Source: Roseomonas marmotae (GTDB lineage: Bacteria > Pseudomonadota > Alphaproteobacteria > Acetobacterales > Acetobacteraceae). From it: a stretch of DNA of 64,000 nucleotides. A model generated the notes under the pieces. That model saw only the letters and a list, made by a program, of their open reading frames with translations, ran no database searches and was not told where the DNA came from. This document shows, one piece after another, positions 54,596 to 63,678 of the stretch. The stretch lies in the NCBI RefSeq assembly GCF_017654485.1, contig NZ_CP061091.1:586501-650500 (forward strand), given 5' to 3'. Each line of letters opens with the position of its first letter. Within the stretch, counting starts at the first letter, position 1. Position numbers and translations under genes: made by a program.

Positions 54596-54679
54596 GGACC
54601 ACCCAGGCCTTGAGCGCCCCCGTTGAAGCCAGGACCACTCCGGCGCCAGAGTAACGCCATCGTCAGGATTCCCCCCGCC

Positions 54680-55771
54680 ATGCCGTCGATTCGCCCCCCG
54701 TCTTCCCCCGCTTCACGCCGCTTCTTCCTGGGTGGCCTCACCGCCCTGGCCGCGTTGCCGCTGATTTCCTGCGGCTCCGTGCCTGCCCAGGCGCAGCGCG
54801 GCATGCTGCCCGATTTCGCCGACCTGGCGGAGCGCGTGATGCCCGCCGTGGTCAATATCGCCGTGCTGAGCGAGCAGACCACGACCCAGGTGCCGCCGGA
54901 GCTGCGCGGCACGCCGTTCGAGCGTTATTTCCGGGAGCGGCGCGGCCGCCAGCAGGTGCAGGGCGCGGGCTCGGGCTTCATCATCGACCCCGCCGGCTTC
55001 ATCGTCACCAACAACCACGTGGTCGGCAATGCCTCCCGCGTCGTCGTCTCGCTGCAGGATGGGACGGAGCTGCCGGCCCGCGTGGTCGGCACGGATGAGC
55101 TGACGGACCTCGCCCTGCTGCGGGTGGAGGCCAAGACCAGCCTGCCCTCCGTCCCCTGGGGCAGCAGCGCCGGCACGCGCGTCGGCCAGTGGGTTCTGGC
55201 CTGCGGCAATCCCTTCGGCCTGGGCGGCACCGTCACCTCCGGCATCGTCTCCGCCCGCGGGCGGGAGATCGGCGCCGGGCCCTTCGACGATTTCATCCAG
55301 ACTGATGCGGCCATCAACCCCGGCAATTCCGGCGGCCCGCTCTTCAACGCGGCGGGGGAGGTGATCGGCATCAACACCGCCATCTTCTCCCCCACCAATG
55401 CCTCCGCCGGCATCGGCTTCGCCACGCCGTCCGACCTGGCGCGCGGCGTGATCGAGCAGCTGCGCCGCGACGGCAAGGTGGAGCGGGGCTGGCTGGGCAT
55501 CGCCGTGCAGGATTTCGGGCCGGAGCCCGGCGGACGCCGTGGCGCGCAGGTGCAGGGGGTGGAGCGTGGCAGCCCCGCCGCCCGCGCCGGGCTGCGCAAC
55601 AGTGATATCCTGGTGGCGCTGAACGGGGAGCGGATCGACAGTTCCCGCAGCCTCATCCGCAATGTCGCGGGCACGCCGCCCGGGCAGACCATCCGGCTGA
55701 CGCTGCTCCGCGACGGGCGGCAGCAGGAGATCGCGGTGCAGGTGGGCCGGCGGCCACCCTCCGCCTCCTGA
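54680..55771 (+). CDS. DegS/DegQ-like trypsin-type serine protease with one PDZ domain, Tat/lipoprotein-type signal
   Basis: 363 residues. The N-terminus has SRRFFLGGLTALAALPLISCG: a twin-arginine region followed by a lipobox-like LISC. The triad is His in NNHVVG, Asp in ELTDLALL and Ser in NPGNSGGPLF. One PDZ domain (about 265-355) contains GWLGIAVQDFG. Quality-control protease of the cell envelope; a single PDZ suggests a DegS-like regulator, but the anchor here is lipoprotein-like instead of a helix. A hairpin follows the stop. Confidence 0.88.
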   Translation: MPSIRPPSSPASRRFFLGGLTALAALPLISCGSVPAQAQRGMLPDFADLAERVMPAVVNIAVLSEQTTTQVPPELRGTPFERYFRERRGRQQVQGAGSGFIIDPAGFIVTNNHVVGNASRVVVSLQDGTELPARVVGTDELTDLALLRVEAKTSLPSVPWGSSAGTRVGQWVLACGNPFGLGGTVTSGIVSARGREIGAGPFDDFIQTDAAINPGNSGGPLFNAAGEVIGINTAIFSPTNASAGIGFATPSDLARGVIEQLRRDGKVERGWLGIAVQDFGPEPGGRRGAQVQGVERGSPAARAGLRNSDILVALNGERIDSSRSLIRNVAGTPPGQTIRLTLLRDGRQQEIAVQVGRRPPSAS

Positions 55772-55775
55772 CCGG

Positions 55776-55799
55776 CGCGGGGGAGGCCCCTCCCCCGCG
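55776..55799 (+). terminator. Hairpin after the serine protease
   Basis: 9-bp perfect stem CGCGGGGGA / TCCCCCGCG with a 6-nt loop, 5 nt after the stop; no T-run. Confidence 0.65.
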
Positions 55800-55963
55800 G
55801 CCCTGCCGCCAGAGCCGTTTATGGGCCGGGCCGGCGGGAGGAAGCCCGGCGGCGCGATCCCGGCCGGACGCGCTGCCCGGATGCCGCGCCTCCATGGTGG
55901 GCGAGGACAGGCGATGCCGCTTCTGCGGAGCGGCCCGAGGTCAGGAAATGCCCCGCCCCGCCC

Positions 55964-57346
55964 TTACCATTCCGGCGCATCCGTCCCCAGTGGCACCGAG
56001 GGGCGGGCGAAGAAGGCCGGCGTCGCCTCCATCCGCGCCGCGTGGCGGACGGCGCTGAGCCGCCCGAAGCCGGAATCGGATTCCTCCAGCAGGTCGGCCA
56101 GCTCCGCGCGCGTGGGATCGGGGGCCGCGAAGCCGCCTTCCAGCCGCCCCAGCCCACGCAGCCAGCGCCCGGTGCCGGCCAGGGAGACGCTGACCTGCCA
56201 GGAGCCCCCCTCCACCGCGCGCCGGTGCAGCGCCGCCAGGATGCCGAAGGCCAGCAGATAGCCGGAGGCATGGTCCAGCGCCTGGGCCGGCAGGGGGCGG
56301 GGCTTCCGCTCGCCCGCCGCCTCGGCCTCCGCGGCATTGAAGCCGCTGGCGGTCTGCACCAGGGAGTCGAAGCCGCGCCGGTCCCGCCAGGGGCCTTCCG
56401 TGCCATAGGCGGAGAGGCTGGCGCAGACGATGCCCGGCCGCAGCGCCGCCAGCCTCTGCGCGCCAAGGCCGCGCGCAGCCAGGGCGCCGGGGCGGTAGGA
56501 TTGCAGGAAGACATCGGCCTGCCGCAGCAGATCCTCCAGCCGCGCGAGGTCGGCCGGCACGCGCAGGTCGAGCTGCGCGGAACGCTTGCCGCGCCCGGTA
56601 TCGATGACCAGCGGCGCCACGGCGGGCAGGTGCGGCCCCGTCACCAGAAGCACATCGGCCCCGTGCGCCGCCAGCGCCCGCCCGGCCACGGGGCCCGCGA
56701 TGATGCGCGTCATCTCCAGCACGCGGATGCCCTCCAGCGGCCGGGTGCCGGCGGGCAGCGGCTGCGGCGGCGCATCGCCGATCCGCTCGATCCGCAGCGG
56801 CCAGTCCGGGATGGCCCGGCCCTGCGGATGCGCGTCCCATTCCGCGAAGCTGCGCAGCGCGGCGACGCAGAGGCCCGCGGCGGCCGCCGCATCCTCGAAG
56901 GCCAGGGCCTGCCGGCCCAGCAGGGCGCGGGCGACCTCCGCGCGGTCATTCCCCACGCCCAGCAGGCGCAGCACGCCGTCGCGGTGATGCGGGAAGTTGG
57001 TATGCAGCCGCACCCAGCCATCCGCCGTGGGATAGAGGCCGGCGATGGCGTCCCAGAGCTCCGGCGCCTCATGCCCGTCGATCCGCAGCAGGCGCTCGGA
57101 GCGGAACTCGGCGGCGGCATGGCGCATCTCCACCGCCACGCGTTGCGCCGGGCCGCCGCGTTGGCGGTGCAGCGCCGCCGCCGCCAGCGCCATGGCGGCG
57201 ATGCTGGCCTGGGCCGCCGTGCCGACGCGGAAGGAGGAGGGCAGCGCCGGCTCCGCGCCGGCCAGGTCCAGCCATCCCAGCGCCTCCCGCGGCAGGCCCG
57301 CGCGGTGCCAGAGGGCGGCGGTGGCTTCGGCCGGCGTCGTCGTCAT
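55964..57346 (-). CDS. CoA transferase family III (CaiB/BaiF type)
   Basis: 460 residues. The CaiB/BaiF core starts only at about residue 205 (RVLEMTRIIAGPVAGRALAAHGADVLLV), with GTEGPWRDRRGFDSLVQ and the catalytic-Asp region QALDHASGYLLAFGILAAL. The first 200 residues resemble the small domain normally found after the core (TADGWVRLHTNFPHHRDGVLRLL). It moves CoA between acids. The start overlaps the stop of the hydrolase-like gene by 4 nt, so the pair probably serves one acyl-CoA route. Confidence 0.85.
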   Translation of the reverse strand: MTTTPAEATAALWHRAGLPREALGWLDLAGAEPALPSSFRVGTAAQASIAAMALAAAALHRQRGGPAQRVAVEMRHAAAEFRSERLLRIDGHEAPELWDAIAGLYPTADGWVRLHTNFPHHRDGVLRLLGVGNDRAEVARALLGRQALAFEDAAAAAGLCVAALRSFAEWDAHPQGRAIPDWPLRIERIGDAPPQPLPAGTRPLEGIRVLEMTRIIAGPVAGRALAAHGADVLLVTGPHLPAVAPLVIDTGRGKRSAQLDLRVPADLARLEDLLRQADVFLQSYRPGALAARGLGAQRLAALRPGIVCASLSAYGTEGPWRDRRGFDSLVQTASGFNAAEAEAAGERKPRPLPAQALDHASGYLLAFGILAALHRRAVEGGSWQVSVSLAGTGRWLRGLGRLEGGFAAPDPTRAELADLLEESDSGFGRLSAVRHAARMEATPAFFARPSVPLGTDAPEW

Positions 57347-58350
57347 CCGAACATGGCCTCGATGCGGGCTGGGTCCGCCTCCTCGATGGAGGCGGGGGTC
57401 CAGCGGGGGTTGTTGTCCTTGTCCACCAGCAGGGCGCGCACGCCCTCGGCGAAGTCCGGATAGGGGGTGACGCTGCGGGCCAGGGTCACGTCCATGGCCA
57501 GGCAGCCCGGCAGGTCCATGTGCCGGGCGCGGCGCAGCATCTCATGCGTCACGAAGAGGCTGGTGGGGGAGACGCGGCGCAGCACCGCCAGCTGCTCCCG
57601 CGCCCAGTCCGTGTCTTCCGCCTCCAGCGCCGCGACAATGGCCGGCACGCTGCCGGCGCCGAAGCAGCGGTCCACCACCGGCTGCAGTTCGGCCACGCGC
57701 CCCGGCGGTACCGGCCGGGCGAAGCGGCCGATGGCATCCAGCTCCCCGGCCAGCAGCGCCTCCCGCAGCCGGGCCAGGCTCTCGCGCGGCACGAAATGGG
57801 TGGCGAAGCCGCATTCCACCGCCTCCGTCCCCTGCATCCGCGCGCCGGTCAGCCCGAGCCAGAGGCCCAGTGCCCCGGGCATGCGGGAGAGGACGTAGCT
57901 CGCGCCGATATCCGGGAAGAGGCCGATCGTGGTCTCCGGCATGGCCATCACCGCCGCCTCGGTGACGATGCGGTGGCTGCCATGGACGGAGACGCCGATG
58001 CCACCCCCCATGCAGATGCCGTCGATCAGGCTGATCCAGGGCTTCCGCAGCGCGCCGATGGCGCCGTTCATGGCATATTCCTCGGCCAGGAAGCGGACCA
58101 GCCCCTCGGGATTCCCGTCCAGCAGCATCTGCCGGGCCATCCGCACATCGCCGCCGGCGCAGAAGGCGCGGCCGCCCTCCCCCTCCACCAGCACCATGCG
58201 GATGGTGGGGTCCTCCCGCCATCCGGCCAGGGCGCGGGCGATGCCGGTGATCATGGCCATATCCAGCGCATTCAGCGCGCGCACCCGGTTCAGCCGCAGA
58301 TGCGCCACGCCGCCCACACGCTCCATGATCAGGCTCTCGGCCACGTCCAT
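57343..58350 (-). CDS. Enoyl-CoA hydratase/isomerase family, 3-hydroxyisobutyryl-CoA hydrolase-like
   Basis: 335 residues. Crotonase core with LNRVRALNALDMAMI, AFCAGGDVRM and MGGGIGVSVHG; ETTIGLFPDIGASYVLSRMPG and a C-terminal extension with RWTPASIEEADPARIEAMF are typical of 3-hydroxyisobutyryl-CoA hydrolases (valine breakdown). The start at 58350 has AGGGG at 8 nt; an ATG two codons earlier is too close to it. Confidence 0.88.
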   Translation of the reverse strand: MDVAESLIMERVGGVAHLRLNRVRALNALDMAMITGIARALAGWREDPTIRMVLVEGEGGRAFCAGGDVRMARQMLLDGNPEGLVRFLAEEYAMNGAIGALRKPWISLIDGICMGGGIGVSVHGSHRIVTEAAVMAMPETTIGLFPDIGASYVLSRMPGALGLWLGLTGARMQGTEAVECGFATHFVPRESLARLREALLAGELDAIGRFARPVPPGRVAELQPVVDRCFGAGSVPAIVAALEAEDTDWAREQLAVLRRVSPTSLFVTHEMLRRARHMDLPGCLAMDVTLARSVTPYPDFAEGVRALLVDKDNNPRWTPASIEEADPARIEAMFG

Positions 58351-58456
58351 GCTCATTTCCCCTGGTTTGTCTGAGCCGGTAGCCTCGACGCCCCCGGCGC
58401 GGTTGACAAGAGGCCGGCCATGCCCGCTACCTCCGGCAGCGGGAGCTGGAGGGAGC

Positions 58457-59554
58457 ATGGCCGAGGCGCTGGTGCGGTTCGAGGGCGTACGGAAGGCCTA
58501 TGGCGGCGCGGCCGGGGGCTACGCGGTGCAGCACCTGGACCTGGATGTATTCCGCGGGGAATTGCTGACCCTGCTCGGCCCCAGCGGCTCCGGCAAGACC
58601 ACCACGCTGATGATGCTGGCGGGGTTCGAGCAGCCGACCGAGGGCCGCATCCTGCTGGCCGGCCAGGACATCGCCCGCCTGCCGCCGCATAAGCGAGGCA
58701 TCGGCGTGGTCTTCCAGTCCTATGCGCTCTTCCCGCATATGTCGGTGGCCGAGAATGTCGCCTTCCCGCTGGAGGTGCGCGGCGTCTCCAGGGCCGATCG
58801 CGCCGCCCGCGTGGCCCGCGCCCTCTCCGCGGTGCGGCTGGAAGGCTATGGCGACCGCCGCCCGGCGCAGCTCTCCGGCGGCCAGCAGCAGCGCGTGGCC
58901 CTGGCCCGCGCCCTGGTCTTCGAGCCGCCCATCGTCCTGCTGGACGAGCCCCTTGGCGCGCTGGACAAGGCGCTGCGGGAGGAGATGCAGTTCGAGATCC
59001 GCGACATCCATCAGCGCCTGGGCGTGACGATGATGTATGTCACCCACGACCAGCAGGAGGCGCTGACCCTCTCCGACCGCATCGCCGTCTTCGAGGGCGG
59101 GCTGATCCGCCAGCTGGCCCCGCCGCGCGCCATCTATGACAACCCCGCCAGCGCCTTCGTCGCGGGCTTCGTGGGCGAGAACAACCGCCTGCCCGGCAAG
59201 GTCCTGGCGCGGGAGGACGGCGAGGCGCGCATCGCCCTGGATTGCGGCCCGGAAGTGATGGCCCGCGCCGCCGAGGCCCTGCCCGCCGGCAGCCGCTGCA
59301 TCGTCACCATCCGGCCGGAACGCGTGGCGGTCGCCGCCGTGGCGGCCGCCGAGCTGGGCGAGGGCGCCATGCCCGCGATGCTGCGCGAGGCGATCTTCCA
59401 GGGCGACCATGTGCGGCTGAAGCTGGCGCTGGGCGATGGCGGCGAGGTGCTGGCCAAGCGCCCGGTGGGCGGCGGCGCCCTGCCGGAACCGGGTACCGTG
59501 GCGGCGGTGGCCTGGGAGCCGGGGCACGCGCTGGCCTTCGCGGCGGCGTCCTAG
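58457..59554 (+). CDS. ABC transporter ATP-binding protein, PotA/CysA type, without neighbouring permease
   Basis: 365 residues. Walker A GPSGSGKTTT, Q-loop FQSYALFPHM, signature LSGGQQQRVALARAL, Walker B LLDEPLGALD, then a TOBE domain (about 240-365). Closest in look to spermidine/putrescine importers. No permease or binding-protein gene is near in the window, so its partners must lie elsewhere. GGAGGGAGC precedes the ATG. Confidence 0.9.
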   Translation: MAEALVRFEGVRKAYGGAAGGYAVQHLDLDVFRGELLTLLGPSGSGKTTTLMMLAGFEQPTEGRILLAGQDIARLPPHKRGIGVVFQSYALFPHMSVAENVAFPLEVRGVSRADRAARVARALSAVRLEGYGDRRPAQLSGGQQQRVALARALVFEPPIVLLDEPLGALDKALREEMQFEIRDIHQRLGVTMMYVTHDQQEALTLSDRIAVFEGGLIRQLAPPRAIYDNPASAFVAGFVGENNRLPGKVLAREDGEARIALDCGPEVMARAAEALPAGSRCIVTIRPERVAVAAVAAAELGEGAMPAMLREAIFQGDHVRLKLALGDGGEVLAKRPVGGGALPEPGTVAAVAWEPGHALAFAAAS

Positions 59555-59558
59555 CAAC

Positions 59559-59764
59559 CGGAGGGGCGCTGCCCCTCCGAACCACCTCAGGCCCCGCCAT
59601 CCGTCTGGCGCTTGCGGCACGGTGGTTCCGCCGGAGGTTATCGACCTCCGGCGACTTCGGCCTCAGCCCGCGTGGCCCTTTTCAAGAATTTTGAATGCAC
59701 TGGCGGCGGCACCGTAGCGGCACGCAAATGCGAAACGGGGTCCGGGGTGGAGTTTCCACCCCGG
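59559..59764 (+). repeat. Dispersed intergenic element, copy F (modules b and e missing)
   Basis: Between convergent ABC ATPase and gshA genes. Modules: a 59559-59579, c 59629-59653 (one mismatched pair), AT-rich core TTTTCAAGAATTTTGAATGC at 59679-59698, d 59742-59764 (perfect). Hairpin b is cleanly absent and e is replaced by an unrelated CTGAGGC / GCCTCAG stem overlapping the gshA end. Spacer before c is subtype I. Confidence 0.8.
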
Positions 59765-59793
59765 CGGGTCTGAGGCGGAGCCCCAGCCTTGCC

Positions 59794-61155
59794 TCAGGCC
59801 GCGGCGGCCTCCGGGAAGATGCGGGAGACATCGCCGCCCCATTCCTCGGCGCAGCGGCGCAGCCAACGGTCGGCCTGGGTCTCGCCCGTCGCCACGATCT
59901 CTTCCAGCGGCGCCAGATACACCTCTTCCCCCAGCCCGCGCGCGCGCAGCCCGTCGCGGGAGATGGCCAGGGCATCCGCCGCCACCTCCCGCAGGCCGCG
60001 GCCACGGAAGGGGGTGGTCAGCCCGCCCGCCGGCACGGCCAGGCGCAACGCCTGGAGGTCCACCACCGGCCAGTCCCGCACCAGGGCGGCGGCCGCCTTC
60101 TGGGCAGCGGCGTCGTAGAGCAGCCCGGTCCAGAAGGCGGGCAGGGCGTGCAGCATCTCGGGGCTGCCGGCATCGGCGCCGCGCATCTCCAGGAAGCGCT
60201 TGAGGCGGACATCGGTGAAGACGGTGGTGACGTGGTCGGCCCAGTCGCCCATGGTCGCCTGGATATCCGGCCGGTCCGGCAGGCCGCGCGCGATGAACTG
60301 GCGGAAGCTGGCGCCGGCGCAGTCGATCCAGCGCCCCTCCCGCATGATGAAATACATGGGCACGTCGAGCACATGCTCCGCGAAGCGCTCGAAGCCGAAG
60401 CCCTGTTCGAAGGCCACGGCGGGGATGCCGGTGCGGTCCGGGTCGGTCTCGGTCCAGACGCGGCCGCGAAGCGTGCGGAAGCCGTTCGGCTTGCCCTCGG
60501 CGAAGGGGGAATTGGCGAAGAGCGCGGTGGCCAGCGGCTGCAGCGCCAGGCTGACGCGCAGCTTCTCCACCATGTCGGCCTCATCGCCGAAGTCGAGATT
60601 CACCTGCACGGTGCAGGTGCGCAGCATCATGTCCAGCCCCATGGCGCCGACGCGGGGCATGTATTGCCGCATGATGGCGTAGCGGCCCTTGGGCATCCAG
60701 GGCATCTCGTCGCGCGTCGCCAGCGGGTGGAACCCCAGCGGCGCGAAGCCCATGCCGAGCGGGCCGGCGACCTCCCGCGTCTCCTCCAGGTGGTTCTGCA
60801 GCTCGGCCCAGCCGGCATGCAGGTCCGGCAGCGGCGCGCCGGAAAGCTCGAACTGCCCGCCCGGCTCCAGGCTGATGCTGGCCTGGCCGCGCGTCAGGCC
60901 GATCGGGTTGCCATTGTCCAGGATGGGCGCCCAGCCCTTGGCCTGGAGCCCCTCCAGCAGGGCGCGGATGCCGCCCTTCCGTTCCGGCCCCGGCGCATAG
61001 GGCGGGGGCGAGAGGTCGCCGTGGTAGAAGCCGAACTTCTCGTGCTCCGTGCCGATGCGCCATTCCGAGGGCGGCTTGGAGCCCTTGGAGAACCATTCGG
61101 CGGGCTGCCGCACGGAGGTAATCGGCGTGAGATCGGCCTCGCCGGGATTGGACAT
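59794..61155 (-). CDS. gshA: Glutamate-cysteine ligase (plant/alphaproteobacterial type)
   Basis: 453 residues. RIGTEHEKFGFYH, LEPGGQFELSGAPL, MLRTCTVQVNLDFGDEADMVEKLR and the closing APLEEIVATGETQADRWL identify the class II-like GCS2 family typical of alphaproteobacteria. It makes gamma-glutamylcysteine, the first step to glutathione (gshB at 14305). The start at 61155 is followed by SNPGEADLTP; in-frame codons upstream are antisense-like to rsmE. Confidence 0.93.
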   Translation of the reverse strand: MSNPGEADLTPITSVRQPAEWFSKGSKPPSEWRIGTEHEKFGFYHGDLSPPPYAPGPERKGGIRALLEGLQAKGWAPILDNGNPIGLTRGQASISLEPGGQFELSGAPLPDLHAGWAELQNHLEETREVAGPLGMGFAPLGFHPLATRDEMPWMPKGRYAIMRQYMPRVGAMGLDMMLRTCTVQVNLDFGDEADMVEKLRVSLALQPLATALFANSPFAEGKPNGFRTLRGRVWTETDPDRTGIPAVAFEQGFGFERFAEHVLDVPMYFIMREGRWIDCAGASFRQFIARGLPDRPDIQATMGDWADHVTTVFTDVRLKRFLEMRGADAGSPEMLHALPAFWTGLLYDAAAQKAAAALVRDWPVVDLQALRLAVPAGGLTTPFRGRGLREVAADALAISRDGLRARGLGEEVYLAPLEEIVATGETQADRWLRRCAEEWGGDVSRIFPEAAAA

Positions 61156-61222
61156 TCTGGAAACCTGCGATCCGTTCGAGCGTGGGCCGGAAAAGCCCGT
61201 CCTGGGAACGGGGTTTGCCGTA

Positions 61223-61951
61223 TCAGGAGGGAACGGTCCAGTCACCGGCCAGTGCTTGCAGCACCGCCAGCCCCGCGACCGCCGCCGTCTCCGCCCGCAG
61301 GATACGGGGGCCGAGCCCGACCGGGAAAACAAAGTGTCGCCGCGTAACGGCGTCAAGCTCCGGCCGGGTGAAACCGCCCTCCGGCCCCACCAGAAGGGCC
61401 AGGGGCGGGGTGCGGCCGGGCAGCCGGGCGGCCAGCGGCGGCGGCGCGCCCCGCTCCTGCCCGATGAAGACGGGCGTGCCGTCCCAGGCATCCAGCGCCG
61501 CGTGCAGGTCCTGCGCGGGGGCGATGCGGGGCAGGTCCAGCCGTTCACATTGCTCGGCGGCCTCCCGCGCGATGGTGGCGAGCCGCGCCTCGTTCACCCG
61601 CCCCACCACGCCACGCGCCGTCAGCACGGGGTGGATGCTGGCCACGCCCAGCTCTGTCGCCTTCTCCACCACCCATTCCATGGCGTCGCGCTTCAGGGGC
61701 GCCAGCAGCAGGCGGATATCCGGGCCCGCGGCCTGCGGGCGCAGGCACCGCTCCGGCACCAGCACGGCGCGGTCCTTGCGGATGGAGGCGATGCGCGCCA
61801 GCCATTCCCCGTCCCGCCCGTTGAAGAGATGGACGGAATCCCCCTCCCCCTTCCGCATCACCTGGCCCAGGTAGTGGCCCTGGCCGGGCAAAGCGGGCAC
61901 ATCCATCCCTTCCGCGAGTTCGGCTTCGACATAGAGACGGGGGACAGACAT
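61223..61951 (-). CDS. rsmE: 16S rRNA (uracil1498-N3)-methyltransferase
   Basis: 242 residues, SPOUT methyltransferase. N-terminal PUA-like part (RLYVEAEL, YLGQVMRKGEGDSVHLFNG) and C-terminal knot LLVGPEGGFTRPEL with LGPRILRAETAAV. It methylates U1498 of 16S rRNA. Its start codon overlaps that of ubiA on the other strand. Confidence 0.94.
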   Translation of the reverse strand: MSVPRLYVEAELAEGMDVPALPGQGHYLGQVMRKGEGDSVHLFNGRDGEWLARIASIRKDRAVLVPERCLRPQAAGPDIRLLLAPLKRDAMEWVVEKATELGVASIHPVLTARGVVGRVNEARLATIAREAAEQCERLDLPRIAPAQDLHAALDAWDGTPVFIGQERGAPPPLAARLPGRTPPLALLVGPEGGFTRPELDAVTRRHFVFPVGLGPRILRAETAAVAGLAVLQALAGDWTVPS

Positions 61952-62879
61952 GGGCGGCTCCACAGGAACGGGCACAGGCGCGGCTCCTCATACCGATATC
62001 CGCGCCCGTGGCTGGGTGGCGCAACTGCCTGCCGCCTGGCAACCCTATGCGCTGCTGATGCGGCTGGACCGGCCCATCGGCGTCTGGCTGCTGCTGCTGC
62101 CGGGGCTCTGGGCCTTTGCCCTGGCGGCGCCGGGCTGGGGCACCGGACTCTGGCTGACGCTGCTGTTTGCACTCGGCGCTACCATCATGCGCGGCGCCGG
62201 CTGCGTGGTGAACGACCTCTGGGACCGGGAGCTGGACAGGAAGGTCAGCCGCACCGCCGCCCGCCCCCTGGCCTCGGGCGCCGTCAGCATCCGGCGGGCC
62301 GTCATCTTCCTGGGCGTGCTGCTGATGCTGGGGCTGGCCATCCTGCTGATGCTGAACCCGCTCTCCATTGGGCTCGGCGTGCTCTCCCTGGTGCCGGTCG
62401 CGCTCTACCCGGCGGCCAAGCGCGTGACGGATTTCCCGCAGGCGGTGCTGGGCCTCACCTTCTCCTGGGCCGCACCGCTGGGCTACGCGGCCGCGACCGG
62501 CCGGCTGGATGGCGCCGGCCTGTCCCTCTACGCCGCCGCCTTCCTCTGGATCCTGGCCTACGACACCATCTACGCCCACCAGGACCGGGAGGACGACATC
62601 CTCGTCGGCATCCGCAGCACCGCCCGCTACTTCGGGGAGCGCACCAAGCCCTTCCTGGCCGCCTGCTATGCCGGCGCCGTGCTGCTGCTGGCCCTGGCGG
62701 GCTGGCTGGGCGGCGCTGGCCCCTGGTTCTGGCCGGCGCTGCTGCTCCCCGCCGCCATGCTGGCGCGGCAGGTGGTCATGCTCGATATCCACAATCCCGT
62801 GCTCTGCCTGCGGCTGTTCCAGAGCAACCGTGATGTCGGACTGCTGATCGTCCTCGCCTTCCTGGCGGGACGGCTGTGA
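61950..62879 (+). CDS. ubiA: 4-hydroxybenzoate polyprenyltransferase
   Basis: 309 residues, about nine helices. Prenyl-diphosphate motifs NDLWDRELDRKVSRTAARPLASG region (first Asp-rich motif NDLWDRELD) and DTIYAHQDREDD (second motif) are intact. It attaches the polyprenyl tail in ubiquinone synthesis. Start at ATG 61950 inside the rsmE start; no other in-frame ATG precedes the first helix. The stop overlaps the GTG of the methyltransferase by 4 nt. Confidence 0.95.
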   Translation: MGGSTGTGTGAAPHTDIRARGWVAQLPAAWQPYALLMRLDRPIGVWLLLLPGLWAFALAAPGWGTGLWLTLLFALGATIMRGAGCVVNDLWDRELDRKVSRTAARPLASGAVSIRRAVIFLGVLLMLGLAILLMLNPLSIGLGVLSLVPVALYPAAKRVTDFPQAVLGLTFSWAAPLGYAAATGRLDGAGLSLYAAAFLWILAYDTIYAHQDREDDILVGIRSTARYFGERTKPFLAACYAGAVLLLALAGWLGGAGPWFWPALLLPAAMLARQVVMLDIHNPVLCLRLFQSNRDVGLLIVLAFLAGRL

Positions 62880-63520
62880 GGGACGCGGAGGGCTTCATCG
62901 CCGCCCATACGGCCCTGGGCCGCCCGGCTCTGGTGCCGGAGGTGGAACTCCATCTGGCCACCGCCATCACCCCCATCTGGCAGGCCACCGAGGAATGGCT
63001 GGCCGCGCGCGACCTCGAACCACCCTTCTGGGCCTTCGCCTGGCCGGGCAGCCAGGCCCTGGCCCGGCTGATGCTGGACGGCACCGTGGCCGTGCGGGGC
63101 CGCCGGGTGCTGGATTTCGCCGCGGGTGGCGGGCTGGCCGCCATCGCCGCCATGCTGGCCGGCGCCACCAGCGCCGAGGCTGCCGAGATCGACCCCCTCG
63201 CCCTGGCCGCCACCCGCCTGAATGCCCGCCACAACGGCGTGGCCGTCACGGCCGCGGAAGGCGATGTGGTCGGCCAGCCCCGCCGCTGGGACACGGTCCT
63301 GGCCGGCGATGTCTGCTACGAAGCCCCCATGACCGGCCATATCATGCCCTGGCTGCGGCGGATGGCCGCCGATGGCGCCGAAGTCCTGCTGGCGGACCCC
63401 GGCCGCGCCTATCTGCCGAAGGACGGCCTCGCCGCGCTGTCCACCTTTTCCGTGCCGACGACGCGGGAACTGGAGGACCGGGACAGCCGGGAGGTGACGA
63501 TCTACCGCGTCCTGGCCTGA
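62876..63520 (+). CDS. Class I SAM methyltransferase, ETFB lysine methyltransferase-like
   Basis: 214 residues, starting with GTG overlapping the ubiA stop. VLDFAAGGGLAAIAA is SAM motif I; PPFWAFAWPGSQALARLML before it and AGDVCYEAPM after it match the METTL20/ETFB-KMT and nicotinamide N-methylase-like group. In bacteria such enzymes methylate the electron-transfer flavoprotein beta subunit; that role here is inference. Confidence 0.83.
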   Translation: MRDAEGFIAAHTALGRPALVPEVELHLATAITPIWQATEEWLAARDLEPPFWAFAWPGSQALARLMLDGTVAVRGRRVLDFAAGGGLAAIAAMLAGATSAEAAEIDPLALAATRLNARHNGVAVTAAEGDVVGQPRRWDTVLAGDVCYEAPMTGHIMPWLRRMAADGAEVLLADPGRAYLPKDGLAALSTFSVPTTRELEDRDSREVTIYRVLA

Positions 63521-63678
63521 ATGGCGCGGCGGCTGGTAGCGCCGTGACGCGGAGATCATCATCCATGGCTTTGCCCCGGGCTGCCGCCGGATGCCGCGAC
63601 CGGATTCCCTGCGTGAGTGACAGGCGAATCCCGCATGGTGCCGAAGGGAATGCGGCGGCTCCCCGCATGCTGCGCTTA

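Noticed and set aside
63521..63678. Small gene between the methyltransferase and the IS
   Set aside because: 158 bases, no convincing start or homology on either strand.
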